Positions 26,273 to 33,481 of a stretch of DNA of 38,489 bases are shown here, piece after piece. Origin of the DNA: an uncultured Rhodospirillales bacterium (GTDB lineage Bacteria; Pseudomonadota; Alphaproteobacteria; Acetobacterales; Acetobacteraceae). The stretch is taken from the NCBI GenBank assembly GCA_903844135.1, contig CAIMSN010000069.1:1-38489 (forward strand). The letters run 5' to 3'. Position numbers and translations under genes: made by a program. How positions within the stretch are numbered: position 1 is the stretch's first letter; the number at the start of each line of letters is the position of its first letter. The notes under the pieces are model-generated. The model did no database searches. It was not told the origin of the DNA and saw only the letters and a list, made by a program, of their open reading frames with translations.

Positions 26273-27627
26273 GTCAGCCAGTCGGGCACGATCTCGCCCT
26301 CCCAGAGCCGCTCGACCGGCTGCCTCGCCCGGATCACGCTCCAGCGTTCGCCGTCGACCAGCGCCTGGGCGGCCAGCGGACGGGCATTGTAGGTCGAGCT
26401 CATCACCGCACCGTAGGCGCCGGTATCAAGGATCGCCACGCGCGCCTGCTCCCGCAGCAGCGGCAGCATGCGGTCGCGCGCCAGCGTGTCGCCGGTCTCG
26501 CAGACCGGGCCGACCAGATGCGCCGGCGCCACCGGCCCGGCCGCATCCGATGCCGAGAGCGGCACCACGCCATGCCAGGAGTCGTAGAGGCTCGGCCGCA
26601 GCAGGTCGTTCATCGCACTGTCCAGGACCACGAAGGGCGGCGCGCCGATCTCCTGCTTGACCCTGACCACGCGCGACAGCAGCAGCCCGGCCGGCGCCAC
26701 CAGCCAGCGCCCGGGTTCGATCGCCAGCCGCACGCCCAGCCCGCCCAGCGTGACGCGGATCGCGTTGGCCAGCGCCCGCGGCGAGCCCTCGGTCTCGTGG
26801 CGATAGCCGATGCCGAGCCCGCCGCCGCAATCCACCATCGAGACCGCGTGGCCGGCTTCGCGCACCGCCTGGACCAGGTCGGCGATCCGGGCGAAGGCGC
26901 GACGGAACGGCGCCGGATCGGCGATCTGGCTGCCGATATGCACGGCGAAGCCGACCGGCCGGATCCCGGGCAGGGACGCGGCCTCGGCATAGAGCGCCGC
27001 CGCGCGGTGGTAGGCGACGCCGAACTTGTCGCCGGCCCGGCCGGTGCTGATCTTGGCGTGGGTACCGGCGTCGATGTCCGGATTGACCCTGAGCGCGATC
27101 GACGCCACCCGGCCCTGCGCGGCGGCGATCGCCGACAGGCCGGCCAGCTCCTCCGCGCTCTCGACATTGATCTGGCCGACGCCTAGCGACACGGCGAGCG
27201 CCAGCTCGGAATCGGTCTTGCCGACCCCGGAGAACACGATCCTCGCCGGCGCGATGCCGGCCTGCAGGGCGCGGCGCAGTTCGCCGCCGCTGACCACGTC
27301 GGCGCCGGCGCCCAGCGCCGCCAGCACGCGCAGGACCGCCAGATGGTCGTTCGCCTTCATCGCGAAGTGGATGTGGACGTCGAGGCCGGCCTCGACCATC
27401 GCCGCGGCCAGGCGGCGGTAGCGCGCCCGCAGCGTCCCGGCCCCGGTCACCCAGACCGGGGTGCCGAGCGCGTCGGCGATCGCCGCCAGCTTCACCTGCT
27501 CCAGCATCAGCCCGTCGAACGGGTCCATCCGCAGATGCGGCCGCGCCGCCAGCATTTCCGCCACCGACGGGTCGGCGTCGAGATCCGCGTCGAGATCGGC
27601 CGCGAGATCGGGCAGGGTCGGGATCAT
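26269..27627 (-). CDS. lysA: Diaminopimelate decarboxylase
   Basis: A PLP enzyme of 452 residues that converts meso-diaminopimelate to L-lysine. Seen: HIHFAMKANDHLAVL, with the PLP-binding Lys in MKAN; GADVVSGGELRRAL; FSGVGKTDSEL; GFAVHIGSQI; MVDCGGGLGIGY; AIEPGRWLVAPAG; and VGPVCETGDTLA, the substrate and dimer-interface motif. The ATG at 27627 has GGAG four bases upstream; an in-frame ATG at 27645 has none. The N-terminus carries a short repeat of acidic residues (DLAADLDADLDADPSV) before the conserved domain. It is followed by the coupled TIGR02302 gene, and diverges from the cytidine deaminase gene across about 105 bp containing an inverted repeat. Confidence 0.95.
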   Translation of the reverse strand: MIPTLPDLAADLDADLDADPSVAEMLAARPHLRMDPFDGLMLEQVKLAAIADALGTPVWVTGAGTLRARYRRLAAAMVEAGLDVHIHFAMKANDHLAVLRVLAALGAGADVVSGGELRRALQAGIAPARIVFSGVGKTDSELALAVSLGVGQINVESAEELAGLSAIAAAQGRVASIALRVNPDIDAGTHAKISTGRAGDKFGVAYHRAAALYAEAASLPGIRPVGFAVHIGSQIADPAPFRRAFARIADLVQAVREAGHAVSMVDCGGGLGIGYRHETEGSPRALANAIRVTLGGLGVRLAIEPGRWLVAPAGLLLSRVVRVKQEIGAPPFVVLDSAMNDLLRPSLYDSWHGVVPLSASDAAGPVAPAHLVGPVCETGDTLARDRMLPLLREQARVAILDTGAYGAVMSSTYNARPLAAQALVDGERWSVIRARQPVERLWEGEIVPDWLT

Positions 27628-27664
27628 GGCGCTCCGGCTGGACATCGGCGCAGACTAGAAGAGG

Positions 27665-27697
27665 CGCATCCGGTCTCCAAGCGGCGCGACGGATGCG
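27665..27697. promoter_or_regulatory. Inverted repeat between divergent lysA and cdd
   Basis: CGCATCCG at 27665-27672 and its exact complement CGGATGCG at 27690-27697, separated by 17 bases, with centres 25 bp apart. It lies in the only space available for both divergent promoters. It may be an operator or chance; no regulator is known here. Confidence 0.35.
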
Positions 27698-27732
27698 GTA
27701 TGCCCTCTGGTCGAACGGCGGAGGCGGGACGG

Positions 27733-28128
27733 ATGGCGGATGCGATGATCGCGGCGGCGCTGGCGGCGCGCGAACGGTCCTACGCGGCCTATTCACGATT
27801 TCGCGTCGGCGCCTGCGTCCGCTGCGAGCGCGGCACGCTGCATGCCGGCTGCAATGTCGAGAACGCCGCCTATCCGGAAGGCGTGTGCGCAGAGGCCGGC
27901 GCGATCTCGGCGATGGTGTTGTCCGGCGGACGCCGCATCGAGGCGGTGGTGATCGCCGGCGGTGGCGGCGCGCCCTGCATGCCGTGCGGCGGCTGCCGGC
28001 AGAAGATCCGCGAGTTCGCCGGCCCCGACACGCCGATCCGGGTGGTGGACGACACCGGCACCGTGCTGCTGGAGCGCAGCCTGGCCGAGTTGCTGCCGGA
28101 CTCGTTCGGTCCAGACTCCCTGCTCTGA
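27733..28128 (+). CDS. cdd: Cytidine deaminase
   Basis: A 131-residue zinc enzyme that deaminates cytidine or deoxycytidine to uridine in pyrimidine salvage. Seen: SRFRVGACVRC; HAGCNVENAAYPEGVCAEAG, with the first zinc Cys and the catalytic Glu; and PCMPCGGCRQKIREF, with the PCxxC zinc pair. Length fits the short homotetrameric class. The start is firm: ATG 27733 with GGAGG eight bases upstream. It begins the plus-strand block that lies between lysA and the lptM-argH pair. A 56-bp gap leads to the alpha/beta hydrolase, so both may share a transcript. Confidence 0.94.
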   Translation: MADAMIAAALAARERSYAAYSRFRVGACVRCERGTLHAGCNVENAAYPEGVCAEAGAISAMVLSGGRRIEAVVIAGGGGAPCMPCGGCRQKIREFAGPDTPIRVVDDTGTVLLERSLAELLPDSFGPDSLL

Positions 28129-28184
28129 GCCGGAACCGTCCGCGACGCCTGCCGTTCGGTGCCAGGGAATACAGGGACCGCAGC

Positions 28185-29006
28185 ATGGCATTCTTCGAGG
28201 CGTCCGACGGCACGAAGCTCTTCTACAAGGACTGGGGGAGCGGGACCCCGGTGGTGTTCGTGCATGGCTGGCCGCTGAATGCGGACATGTGGGACTACCA
28301 GATGGTGCCGCTGTCGCGTCAGGGGATCCGCACCATCGCCTACGACCGGCGCGGCTTCGGCCGCTCCGACCAGCCCGGCGGGCGCTATGATTACGACGTC
28401 CTGGCCGACGATCTCGCGTCCCTGCTCGATACGCTCGATCTGCATGAGGTCACGCTGGTCGGATTCTCGATGGGCGGCGGCGAGGTGGCCCGCTACGTGG
28501 CGCGTCATGGCACCGCCAGGCTGGCCAGGATCGCGTTGGTCGCCTGTGTGACTCCGTTCCTGCTGAAGACCGACGACAACCCGGACGGGGTCGACCGCAG
28601 CGTGTTCGACGGCATGGTCAAGCCGATCGAGGAGGACCGGCCGCATTTCTTCGCCAGCTTCGGCAAGGCGTTCTACGGATCGAGCCTGCTGCACCAGACC
28701 ATTTCGTCGAGCTTCGGCGACTGGACCACCAGCCTGGCGATGCAGGGCTCGGCGCTGGCGACGATCGACTGCGTCAGGCTGTTCTCCGAGACCGACTTCC
28801 GCGCCGACCTGGCGCGGTTCGACAAGCCGACCCTGGTGATCCACGGCACGTCCGACGCGACCGTGCCGATCGAGGTCTCCGGCGCCAAGGCGGCTGCCCT
28901 GATCCCGGGCGCCCGGCTGATCGAATACGAGGGCGCCCCGCACGGGCTGATCTACACCGAGCGGGACCGCCTCAACGCCGACCTGCTGGCGTTCATCCGC
29001 ACTTAG
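28185..29006 (+). CDS. Alpha/beta hydrolase, non-haem haloperoxidase/arylesterase type
   Basis: A 273-residue cytosolic hydrolase. The start is ATG 28185 with AGGGA about eight bases upstream. Seen: GTPVVFVHGWPLNADMWDYQ (oxyanion loop); IAYDRRGFGRSDQP; VTLVGFSMGGGEVARYVARH, with the nucleophilic Ser; LVIHGTSDATVP, with the Asp; and EGAPHGLIYTERDRLN, with the catalytic His. The whole pattern is that of the cofactor-free chloroperoxidase family, whose members are usually esterases with perhydrolase side activity. The physiological substrate is unknown. It is convergent with a micro-operon of two small genes. Confidence 0.92.
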   Translation: MAFFEASDGTKLFYKDWGSGTPVVFVHGWPLNADMWDYQMVPLSRQGIRTIAYDRRGFGRSDQPGGRYDYDVLADDLASLLDTLDLHEVTLVGFSMGGGEVARYVARHGTARLARIALVACVTPFLLKTDDNPDGVDRSVFDGMVKPIEEDRPHFFASFGKAFYGSSLLHQTISSSFGDWTTSLAMQGSALATIDCVRLFSETDFRADLARFDKPTLVIHGTSDATVPIEVSGAKAAALIPGARLIEYEGAPHGLIYTERDRLNADLLAFIRT

Positions 29007-29051
29007 TGCGGCGCGGCCGGACCTGGCGGCGATCGGGGTTCGCCGAGCCGC

Positions 29052-29080
29052 GCAGGACGGTCGGAACGATGCCGTCCTGC
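29052..29080. terminator. Candidate bidirectional hairpin
   Basis: GCAGGACGG (29052-29060) and its exact complement CCGTCCTGC (29072-29080) with an 11-base loop. It lies in the 82-bp gap between the convergent hydrolase gene (stop 29006) and the 54-aa gene (stop 29089). No T-run is present, so termination is inferred from its position. Confidence 0.5.
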
Positions 29081-29088
29081 ACAGTGTC

Positions 29089-29253
29089 TCAGGTGTCGAG
29101 CAGGACGGCGTCCATCACTCTCCAGGCCTCTCCCGACAGGGTGAGGGCCTCGATCTCGGCGGGATCGTCCAGGAATTGCGCCTCGTGATACGGGCCAAAC
29201 GGATACTGGACGATGACGCCGCGGCGCTCATGCGGTGGTGTGAGGCACGTCAT
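29089..29253 (-). CDS. Unknown 54-residue protein, second gene of a micro-operon
   Basis: Reads MTCLTPPHERRGVIVQYPFG at the N-terminus and ends EAWRVMDAVLLDT, with an acidic middle (FLDDPAEIEAL). It has no signal peptide, membrane helix or recognised family. Its ATG lies within the end of the 65-aa gene (26-bp overlap in another frame), so translation should be coupled. The balanced composition with aromatic, acidic and hydrophobic residues is unlike random high-G+C frames, which tend to be Arg/Ala/Pro-rich. That, and the convergent hairpin after its stop, support a real gene. No conventional Shine-Dalgarno is visible, so the start could be further in. Confidence 0.55.
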   Translation of the reverse strand: MTCLTPPHERRGVIVQYPFGPYHEAQFLDDPAEIEALTLSGEAWRVMDAVLLDT

Positions 29254-29425
29254 GGTTCTGTCCAGTCTGGTCCGGGAACATGCGGGCGTAGAGCCGATCC
29301 TTGGCGGCCTGCGACCAGGCCGCCCTGGCCTGCGGCCGGTTATCGCGCAATGCCCGGGTGGTGATCAGTTCGAAGTCGGAATATCCCACCATCGCTGGCG
29401 ACATGGCTCGATCGGTCCCGCTCAT
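29228..29425 (-). CDS. Unknown 65-residue protein, first gene of a micro-operon
   Basis: Starts at ATG 29425 with GGAG eight bases upstream on the minus strand, a good ribosome site that favours it over an upstream ATG at 29482. The product begins MSGTDRAMSPAMVGYSDFEL and continues ITTRALRDNRPQARAAWSQA, then AKDRLYARMFPDQ. It looks like a small soluble helical protein with mixed charge. No family is recognised. It is followed by the overlapping 54-aa gene and is divergent from the secreted protease gene, the two starts being 80 bp apart. Confidence 0.6.
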   Translation of the reverse strand: MSGTDRAMSPAMVGYSDFELITTRALRDNRPQARAAWSQAAKDRLYARMFPDQTGQNHDVPHTTA

Positions 29426-29504
29426 GCTTGGTTCTCCATCGTCCCGTCCGCCGACTCTTCCCCGGTTCCATGGCGGCTTCATGGCAGAAACAGGAGCCTG
29501 GACG

Positions 29505-30251
29505 GTGCGACGTCAACAAAGCATTAAATTCGCCGCCATTGTGGCAGTTCTGTTCGATACTGTGGCTTCGGCGCATGGATTGCCGGGGATCGGCACCGCC
29601 GACCGGCGCCGGCCGGTCGCGGTCGACCGACCCCCGTTCGACTCTCTGGTGCGCGTGCAGACCGAACTCGGCGGCCGGTGCACCGGCTTCCTGGTCGCGC
29701 CGACCCTGGTGATGACGGCGGCGCACTGCCTGTTCCAGCCCAAGGTCCGCGCGTTCCTGCAGCCGGACGCGGTGCATGTGCTCGCCTCCTACCGCGCCGG
29801 AACCTACCGGGCGCATGCCCGTGCGATACGATTCCTGATCCCGGAATCGTATCGCCCGTTCGTCGAGGACGGCACCGCGGGAGCGGATCGTGCGGTGCTG
29901 GTGCTGGATCGACCGGTCGGCACGGCGGCGCAGGCGCTGAAGCTGCAGCCCGTTCCGGCATTGCCGGCGCCGATACGCCTGGCCGGTTATGGGCAGGATC
30001 GCGACGAGCTGGCACTCGAATCGCCGGCTTGCACGGCGTCCGCCCTGGTGGCGGACGGGCAGGGGCGGCCTCTGCTGGCGCATGATTGCCAGGCGACCTC
30101 CGGCACCAGCGGCGCGCCGCTGGTCTGGCGCCGACCGGATGCGCGCTGGGTGGCGATCGGCGTGCAGATCGAGGCGCGTACCGGCGCCGCCGGCGGAATC
30201 GCTGTGCCGGCGCTGGACGCTATTCCGTCGGGTAGAAGCGCGGGTAGGTGA
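29505..30251 (+). CDS. Secreted trypsin-like serine protease (S1 family)
   Basis: A 248-residue exported peptidase. The GTG at 29505 is preceded by AGGAG at eight bases and yields a signal peptide (MRRQQSIKFAAIVAVLFDTV, cleavage near ASA|HG); an ATG at 29481 is less likely. The catalytic triad is visible: His74 in VMTAAHC, Asp128 in GADRAVLVLD, and Ser202 in ATSGTSGAPLVW. The oxyanion and chymotrypsin-like barrel features fit V8/trypsin-type bacterial proteases. The codons for RAIRFLIPESYR form a perfect 13-bp palindrome (29823-29855). The 3' end overlaps the end of the lptM-like gene on the other strand by 32 bp. Targets are unknown. Confidence 0.9.
   Translation: MRRQQSIKFAAIVAVLFDTVASAHGLPGIGTADRRRPVAVDRPPFDSLVRVQTELGGRCTGFLVAPTLVMTAAHCLFQPKVRAFLQPDAVHVLASYRAGTYRAHARAIRFLIPESYRPFVEDGTAGADRAVLVLDRPVGTAAQALKLQPVPALPAPIRLAGYGQDRDELALESPACTASALVADGQGRPLLAHDCQATSGTSGAPLVWRRPDARWVAIGVQIEARTGAAGGIAVPALDAIPSGRSAGR
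29823..29855. repeat. 13-bp perfect palindrome inside the protease gene
   Basis: GCGATACGATTCC (29823-29835), loop TGATCCC, GGAATCGTATCGC (29843-29855). It falls wholly within codons between the catalytic His and Asp of the protease. Its A+T content is above that of the surrounding coding sequence. A stem this long is unlikely by chance in coding DNA and may mark a small palindromic insertion or an mRNA structure. Confidence 0.75.
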
Positions 30252-30366
30252 TCTTGTCGCCAGGCCCCGGCGCTTCCGGCGAGCCCTTCTTGCCGCAGCC
30301 GGACAGGCCGGAGGTCAGGCCGATCGCCAGGCAGGCGAGCAGCACGGACGCCGTGATCCGTTTCAT
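30220..30366 (-). CDS. lptM: LptM-like small lipoprotein
   Basis: A 48-residue product, [20 protein letters not shown] followed by [14 protein letters not shown], ending YPRFYPTE. The lipobox LSGC with the conserved CGKKG and the P.YP tail match the short lipoprotein encoded next to argH in many proteobacteria (YifL/LptM type), which assists maturation of the LPS translocon. The ATG at 30366 overlaps the argH TGA (ATGA), so it is coupled to argH. Its last 11 codons overlap the end of the convergent protease gene. It is too short for routine gene callers but well supported by motif and position. The LptM role is by family resemblance. Confidence 0.85.
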   Translation of the reverse strand: MKRITASVLLACLAIGLTSGLSGCGKKGSPEAPGPGDKITYPRFYPTE

Positions 30367-31820
30367 GCGCCGGTTTCCTTGGTTCGTGTCTGCGTCGCGA
30401 GGATGGCGAGCCAGGACGACGCCTGCGCCGCCACGTTGGCGGGCGCGGTGCCGCCCTCGCTGGTGCGCGAGGCGACCGAGGCGTCGACCGACAGCACGGC
30501 GAACACCGCGTCGGTGATGCCGGGCTCCTCCGCCTGCATCTCGTCCAGGGTCAGGGCGGACAGGTCGACGCCCCGCGCCTCGGCGCGCCCGACCAGTCGC
30601 CCGGTGACGTGGTGCGCGGTGCGGAACGGCAGTTTCAGCACCCGGACCAGCCAGTCCGCCAGGTCGGTCGCGGTGGCATAGCCGGCGCCGGCCAGCGCCG
30701 CCATGCGGTCGGTCCTGGCCTCAAGGTCGCGCACCATGCCTTCGGTCGCGGCCAGGCACAGCGATGCGGCCTCGGTCGCCTGGAACACCGGCTCCTTGTC
30801 CTCCTGCATGTCCTTGGCATAGGCCAGCGGCAGCCCCTTCATCACCGTCAGCAGCCCCACCAGCCCGCCGACGATGCGTCCGGTCTTGGCCCGGGTCAGT
30901 TCGGCCGCATCCGGATTGCGCTTCTGCGGCATGATCGAGGAGCCGGTGGTGAAGGCGTCGGACAGGCGCACGAAGCCGAACGGCGTCGAGCACCAGGTCA
31001 CGATCTCTTCCGCCAGCCGCGACAGATGCACCGCCAGGATCGACAGCGCGGAGAGATATTCCAGCGCGAAATCCCGGTCCGAGACCGCGTCGAGCGAATT
31101 TTGCGTCGGACGGTCGAAACCCAGCAGCGACGCGGTCATGCGACGGTCGATCGGGAACGAGGTGCCGGCCAGTGCCGCCGAACCCAGCGGGCATTCGTTC
31201 AGGCGGCGCCGCGCATCCGCCAGCCGGCCGCGATCGCGCGACAGCATCTCGACATAGGCCAGCAGGTGATGCCCGAACGTGACCGGCTGCGCGGTCTGCA
31301 GATGGGTGAAGCCCGGCATCGGGTCGGCGGCGTGCGATGCGGCACGCTGTGCCAGGCCGGTCATCAGCGACCGGAGCTGCGCGTCGATCGCATCGATCGC
31401 GTCGCGCACCCACAGACGGAGATCGGTCGCCACCTGGTCGTTGCGGCTGCGCGCGGTGTGCAGACGCTTGCCCGCCTCGCCGATACGCTCGGCCAGGCGG
31501 GCCTCGATGTTCATGTGGATGTCCTCGAGGGCGGTCTCGAACACGAAACGTCCGGCCTCGATGTCGGCGGCGATCGACTCCAGCCCGTCGCGGATCGCCG
31601 CATGGTCGGAAGCGGACAGGATGCCCACCGCCTGCAGCATGTGCGCATGCGCCAGCGAACCGCGTATGTCCTGGCGCCACAGCGCGCGGTCGAAGCCGAT
31701 CGAGACGTTGATCTCCTGCATGATCGCCGATGGACCGCCGGCGAAACGACCGCCCCAGGCGGCGTTGGCGGTGTCCGCCGGGCCGGGCTTTGCCGCCGGG
31801 CGATCCTCTTCTAAAGACAT
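30363..31820 (-). CDS. argH: Argininosuccinate lyase
   Basis: A 485-residue cytosolic enzyme that splits argininosuccinate into arginine and fumarate. Seen: [72 protein letters not shown], and the fumarase/lyase signature [17 protein letters not shown] carrying the catalytic Ser. Length is normal plus a short N-terminal tail. The ATG at 31820 has only a weak GGGAC ribosome site. The gene is head-to-head with tlpA, with three bases between the two start codons, so its promoter must lie inside tlpA or the gene is leaderless. Downstream it is coupled to the lptM-like gene. Confidence 0.97.
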   Translation of the reverse strand: MSLEEDRPAAKPGPADTANAAWGGRFAGGPSAIMQEINVSIGFDRALWRQDIRGSLAHAHMLQAVGILSASDHAAIRDGLESIAADIEAGRFVFETALEDIHMNIEARLAERIGEAGKRLHTARSRNDQVATDLRLWVRDAIDAIDAQLRSLMTGLAQRAASHAADPMPGFTHLQTAQPVTFGHHLLAYVEMLSRDRGRLADARRRLNECPLGSAALAGTSFPIDRRMTASLLGFDRPTQNSLDAVSDRDFALEYLSALSILAVHLSRLAEEIVTWCSTPFGFVRLSDAFTTGSSIMPQKRNPDAAELTRAKTGRIVGGLVGLLTVMKGLPLAYAKDMQEDKEPVFQATEAASLCLAATEGMVRDLEARTDRMAALAGAGYATATDLADWLVRVLKLPFRTAHHVTGRLVGRAEARGVDLSALTLDEMQAEEPGITDAVFAVLSVDASVASRTSEGGTAPANVAAQASSWLAILATQTRTKETGA

Positions 31821-31823
31821 GCC

Positions 31824-32417
31824 ATGTCCCAGATCATGCGCAGAACACTCCGCCGCAGCGTCCTCGCGGCCGGCGGGACCCTACTGGCGGGCGCGATCAC
31901 GCGCAAATGGATCGCACCGGAGGCGGCGGCCCAGTCTTCGCCAGAGCAGTCGCCGCCGGTGCAGCCCTTCTCGGTGGTGCGGTTCCACGCCCCGACCGCG
32001 CTGCCGCCCTTCAGCTTCGCCGACGCCGACGGCCGCACCATCGACAGCGCTCAGCCGCGCGGCCACGGCGTGGTGCTGAATCTGTGGGCGACCTGGTGCG
32101 TGCCCTGCGTCGCCGAACTGCCGGCGCTCGACAGCCTGGCGCGCACCCTGGCGCCGTCCGGCATCCAGGTTCTGACGGTCTCGCTCGATCATGGCGGCGC
32201 CGCCATGGTCAAGCCGTTCTATGCCGCGCACGGGATCCGCTCGCTGCCGGTCCTGCTCGATCCGCACAGCGCGATCCTGGCCGCACTCGGCCTGGAGGGC
32301 ATCCCGACCACGCTGGTGATCGACAAAACGGGAAAGGAGGTCGCCCGTGTCCAGGGCTCGGTGAACTGGGCCGACCCCGCCGCCGCCATCGCGATCACCA
32401 AGGCGATCGGATCGTGA
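31824..32417 (+). CDS. tlpA: TlpA-family thiol:disulfide oxidoreductase, exported
   Basis: A 197-residue periplasmic or membrane-anchored thioredoxin-like protein. The N-terminus has twin arginines before a hydrophobic run ([19 protein letters not shown]), compatible with a Tat or Sec signal anchor. The thioredoxin domain carries the active site [20 protein letters not shown] with Cys92 and Cys95, and the cis-proline loop [16 protein letters not shown]. Such proteins reduce apocytochrome or cuproprotein cysteines. The start may be ATG 31824 or 31836; neither has a strong ribosome site. A tlpA gene divergent from argH is a familiar alphaproteobacterial pattern. It converges on the transglutaminase gene across repeat copy C. 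Confidence 0.92.
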   Translation: MSQIMRRTLRRSVLAAGGTLLAGAITRKWIAPEAAAQSSPEQSPPVQPFSVVRFHAPTALPPFSFADADGRTIDSAQPRGHGVVLNLWATWCVPCVAELPALDSLARTLAPSGIQVLTVSLDHGGAAMVKPFYAAHGIRSLPVLLDPHSAILAALGLEGIPTTLVIDKTGKEVARVQGSVNWADPAAAIAITKAIGS

Positions 32418-32445
32418 AAATCAAAATCTAGGCGATCTGCCGGGC

Positions 32446-32610
32446 GGAGCCTGTCTGCAAACGTGTCCTGGTGGGTCAGAGGCGGCGCGCAGCGACGCCG
32501 GCCGCGGGTGAAACGCGAGCACCGGCGCGGAGCGGCCTCCAGGCCGTAAGCACCGGAGCACAGCGGATCGCCCGCGGATGACCACCAGGGCGCGTTTGCA
32601 GACAGGCTCC
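32446..32610. repeat. Covarying-arm repeat, copy C (full-length, perfect arms)
   Basis: A 165-bp element whose ends are perfect 18-bp inverted repeats: GGAGCCTGTCTGCAAACG (32446-32463) and its complement (32593-32610). Pairing resumes inward as CCTGGTGG(G)TCA with TGACCACCAGG. The interior holds CAGAGGCGGCGCG, a GACGCCGGCCGCGGGTGA stretch, and two related GAGCACCGG/AAGCACCGG motifs. It begins 28 bp after the tlpA stop and its right end touches the TAG (32613-32611) of the minus-strand transglutaminase gene. Confidence 0.88.
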
Positions 32611-33420
32611 CTAGGGGAGCTGTTCGTAGGTGGTGACTTCGAACCCCGCCAGCCAGGCGCTGCCGAACGCGGTCGAGATCGCCACGTCGGTCGCGTCGCG
32701 TCCGCGTGCCATCAGGATGCGGCCGACGCGCGGCTTGTTGTGCCGCGCATCGAAGGTGAACCACTGGCCGCCGAGATAGACGTCGAACCAGGCGCTGAAA
32801 TCCATCGGATCGTCGACCGGCGGCACGCCGATATCGCCGAGATAGCCGGTGCAGTAGCGCGCCGGGATGTTCATGCAGCGGCACAGCGCCACGGCGAGGT
32901 GCGCATAGTCGCGGCACACGCCGCGCCGCTCCATGAACGCCTCGTAGGCGGTGCGGGTCGAGCGGGCATGTTCGTAGCCGAAGCTGATGCGGTCGTTGAC
33001 GTAGGACACGATCGCCTGCACGCGCTGCCAGCCGGGCGGCACGTGGCCGAACAGCGACCAGGCGGTGTCGGACAGGCGGTCGGTCTCGCAGTAGCGGCTG
33101 CCCAGCAGATAGACCAGCGCCTCGTCGGGCAGGTCCTCGACCGCATGCTGCTGCGCGTCGGGGGCATAGGCGTCGGGCAGCCCGCTATCGGCGACGGTGA
33201 ACTCGTTGGTGATCCGCAGCAGCCCGCCCGGCGCCACCACGCGGGTGCAGACATTGCCGAAACCGTCGCGATAGTGATGCGCCGGGATCGGCGGATCGAA
33301 CATCATCCGCTGCGGAGTCTGCAGATCGTGCTCGCGCTCCGGATGGATGCTGAGCATCAGCAGCAGCGGCGTCGGCGCCGGCGCGTTGAAGGCGATGTCG
33401 TAGCCGGCGCGAATCAACAT
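32611..33420 (-). CDS. Transglutaminase-like protein with altered catalytic His position
   Basis: A 269-residue cytosolic protein of the transglutaminase/cysteine-protease superfamily. Seen: PIPAHHYRDGFGNVCTRVVA; FGYEHARSTRTAYEAFMERR; GVCRDYAHLAVALCRCMNIP, with the nucleophilic Cys; PARYCTGYLG; and MDFSAWFDVYLGGQWFTFDA followed by RHN. At the usual HAW position this protein has Ser-Ala-Trp, while the neighbouring paralogue has HAW. I recall this SAW form as the norm in one alphaproteobacterial subgroup, which would then use another residue or be non-catalytic. The ATG at 33420 is the first in frame; no strong ribosome site is seen. The upstream gene is a second transglutaminase, 61 bp away on the same strand. 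Substrate unknown. Confidence 0.88.
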   Translation of the reverse strand: MLIRAGYDIAFNAPAPTPLLLMLSIHPEREHDLQTPQRMMFDPPIPAHHYRDGFGNVCTRVVAPGGLLRITNEFTVADSGLPDAYAPDAQQHAVEDLPDEALVYLLGSRYCETDRLSDTAWSLFGHVPPGWQRVQAIVSYVNDRISFGYEHARSTRTAYEAFMERRGVCRDYAHLAVALCRCMNIPARYCTGYLGDIGVPPVDDPMDFSAWFDVYLGGQWFTFDARHNKPRVGRILMARGRDATDVAISTAFGSAWLAGFEVTTYEQLP

Positions 33421-33481
33421 GCGGTAGGTTCTCTCGATCCGGTGCGTCCCGGCGCGCTTGGTGTTTCTGCCCGGTTGGCTG

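Noticed and set aside
32446-32610. Miniature transposon (MITE) reading of the terminal inverted repeats
   Set aside because: Terminal sequences differ between copies while staying self-complementary, and I see no target-site duplication. A single transposase would need shared ends. It is not excluded, but structure fits better.
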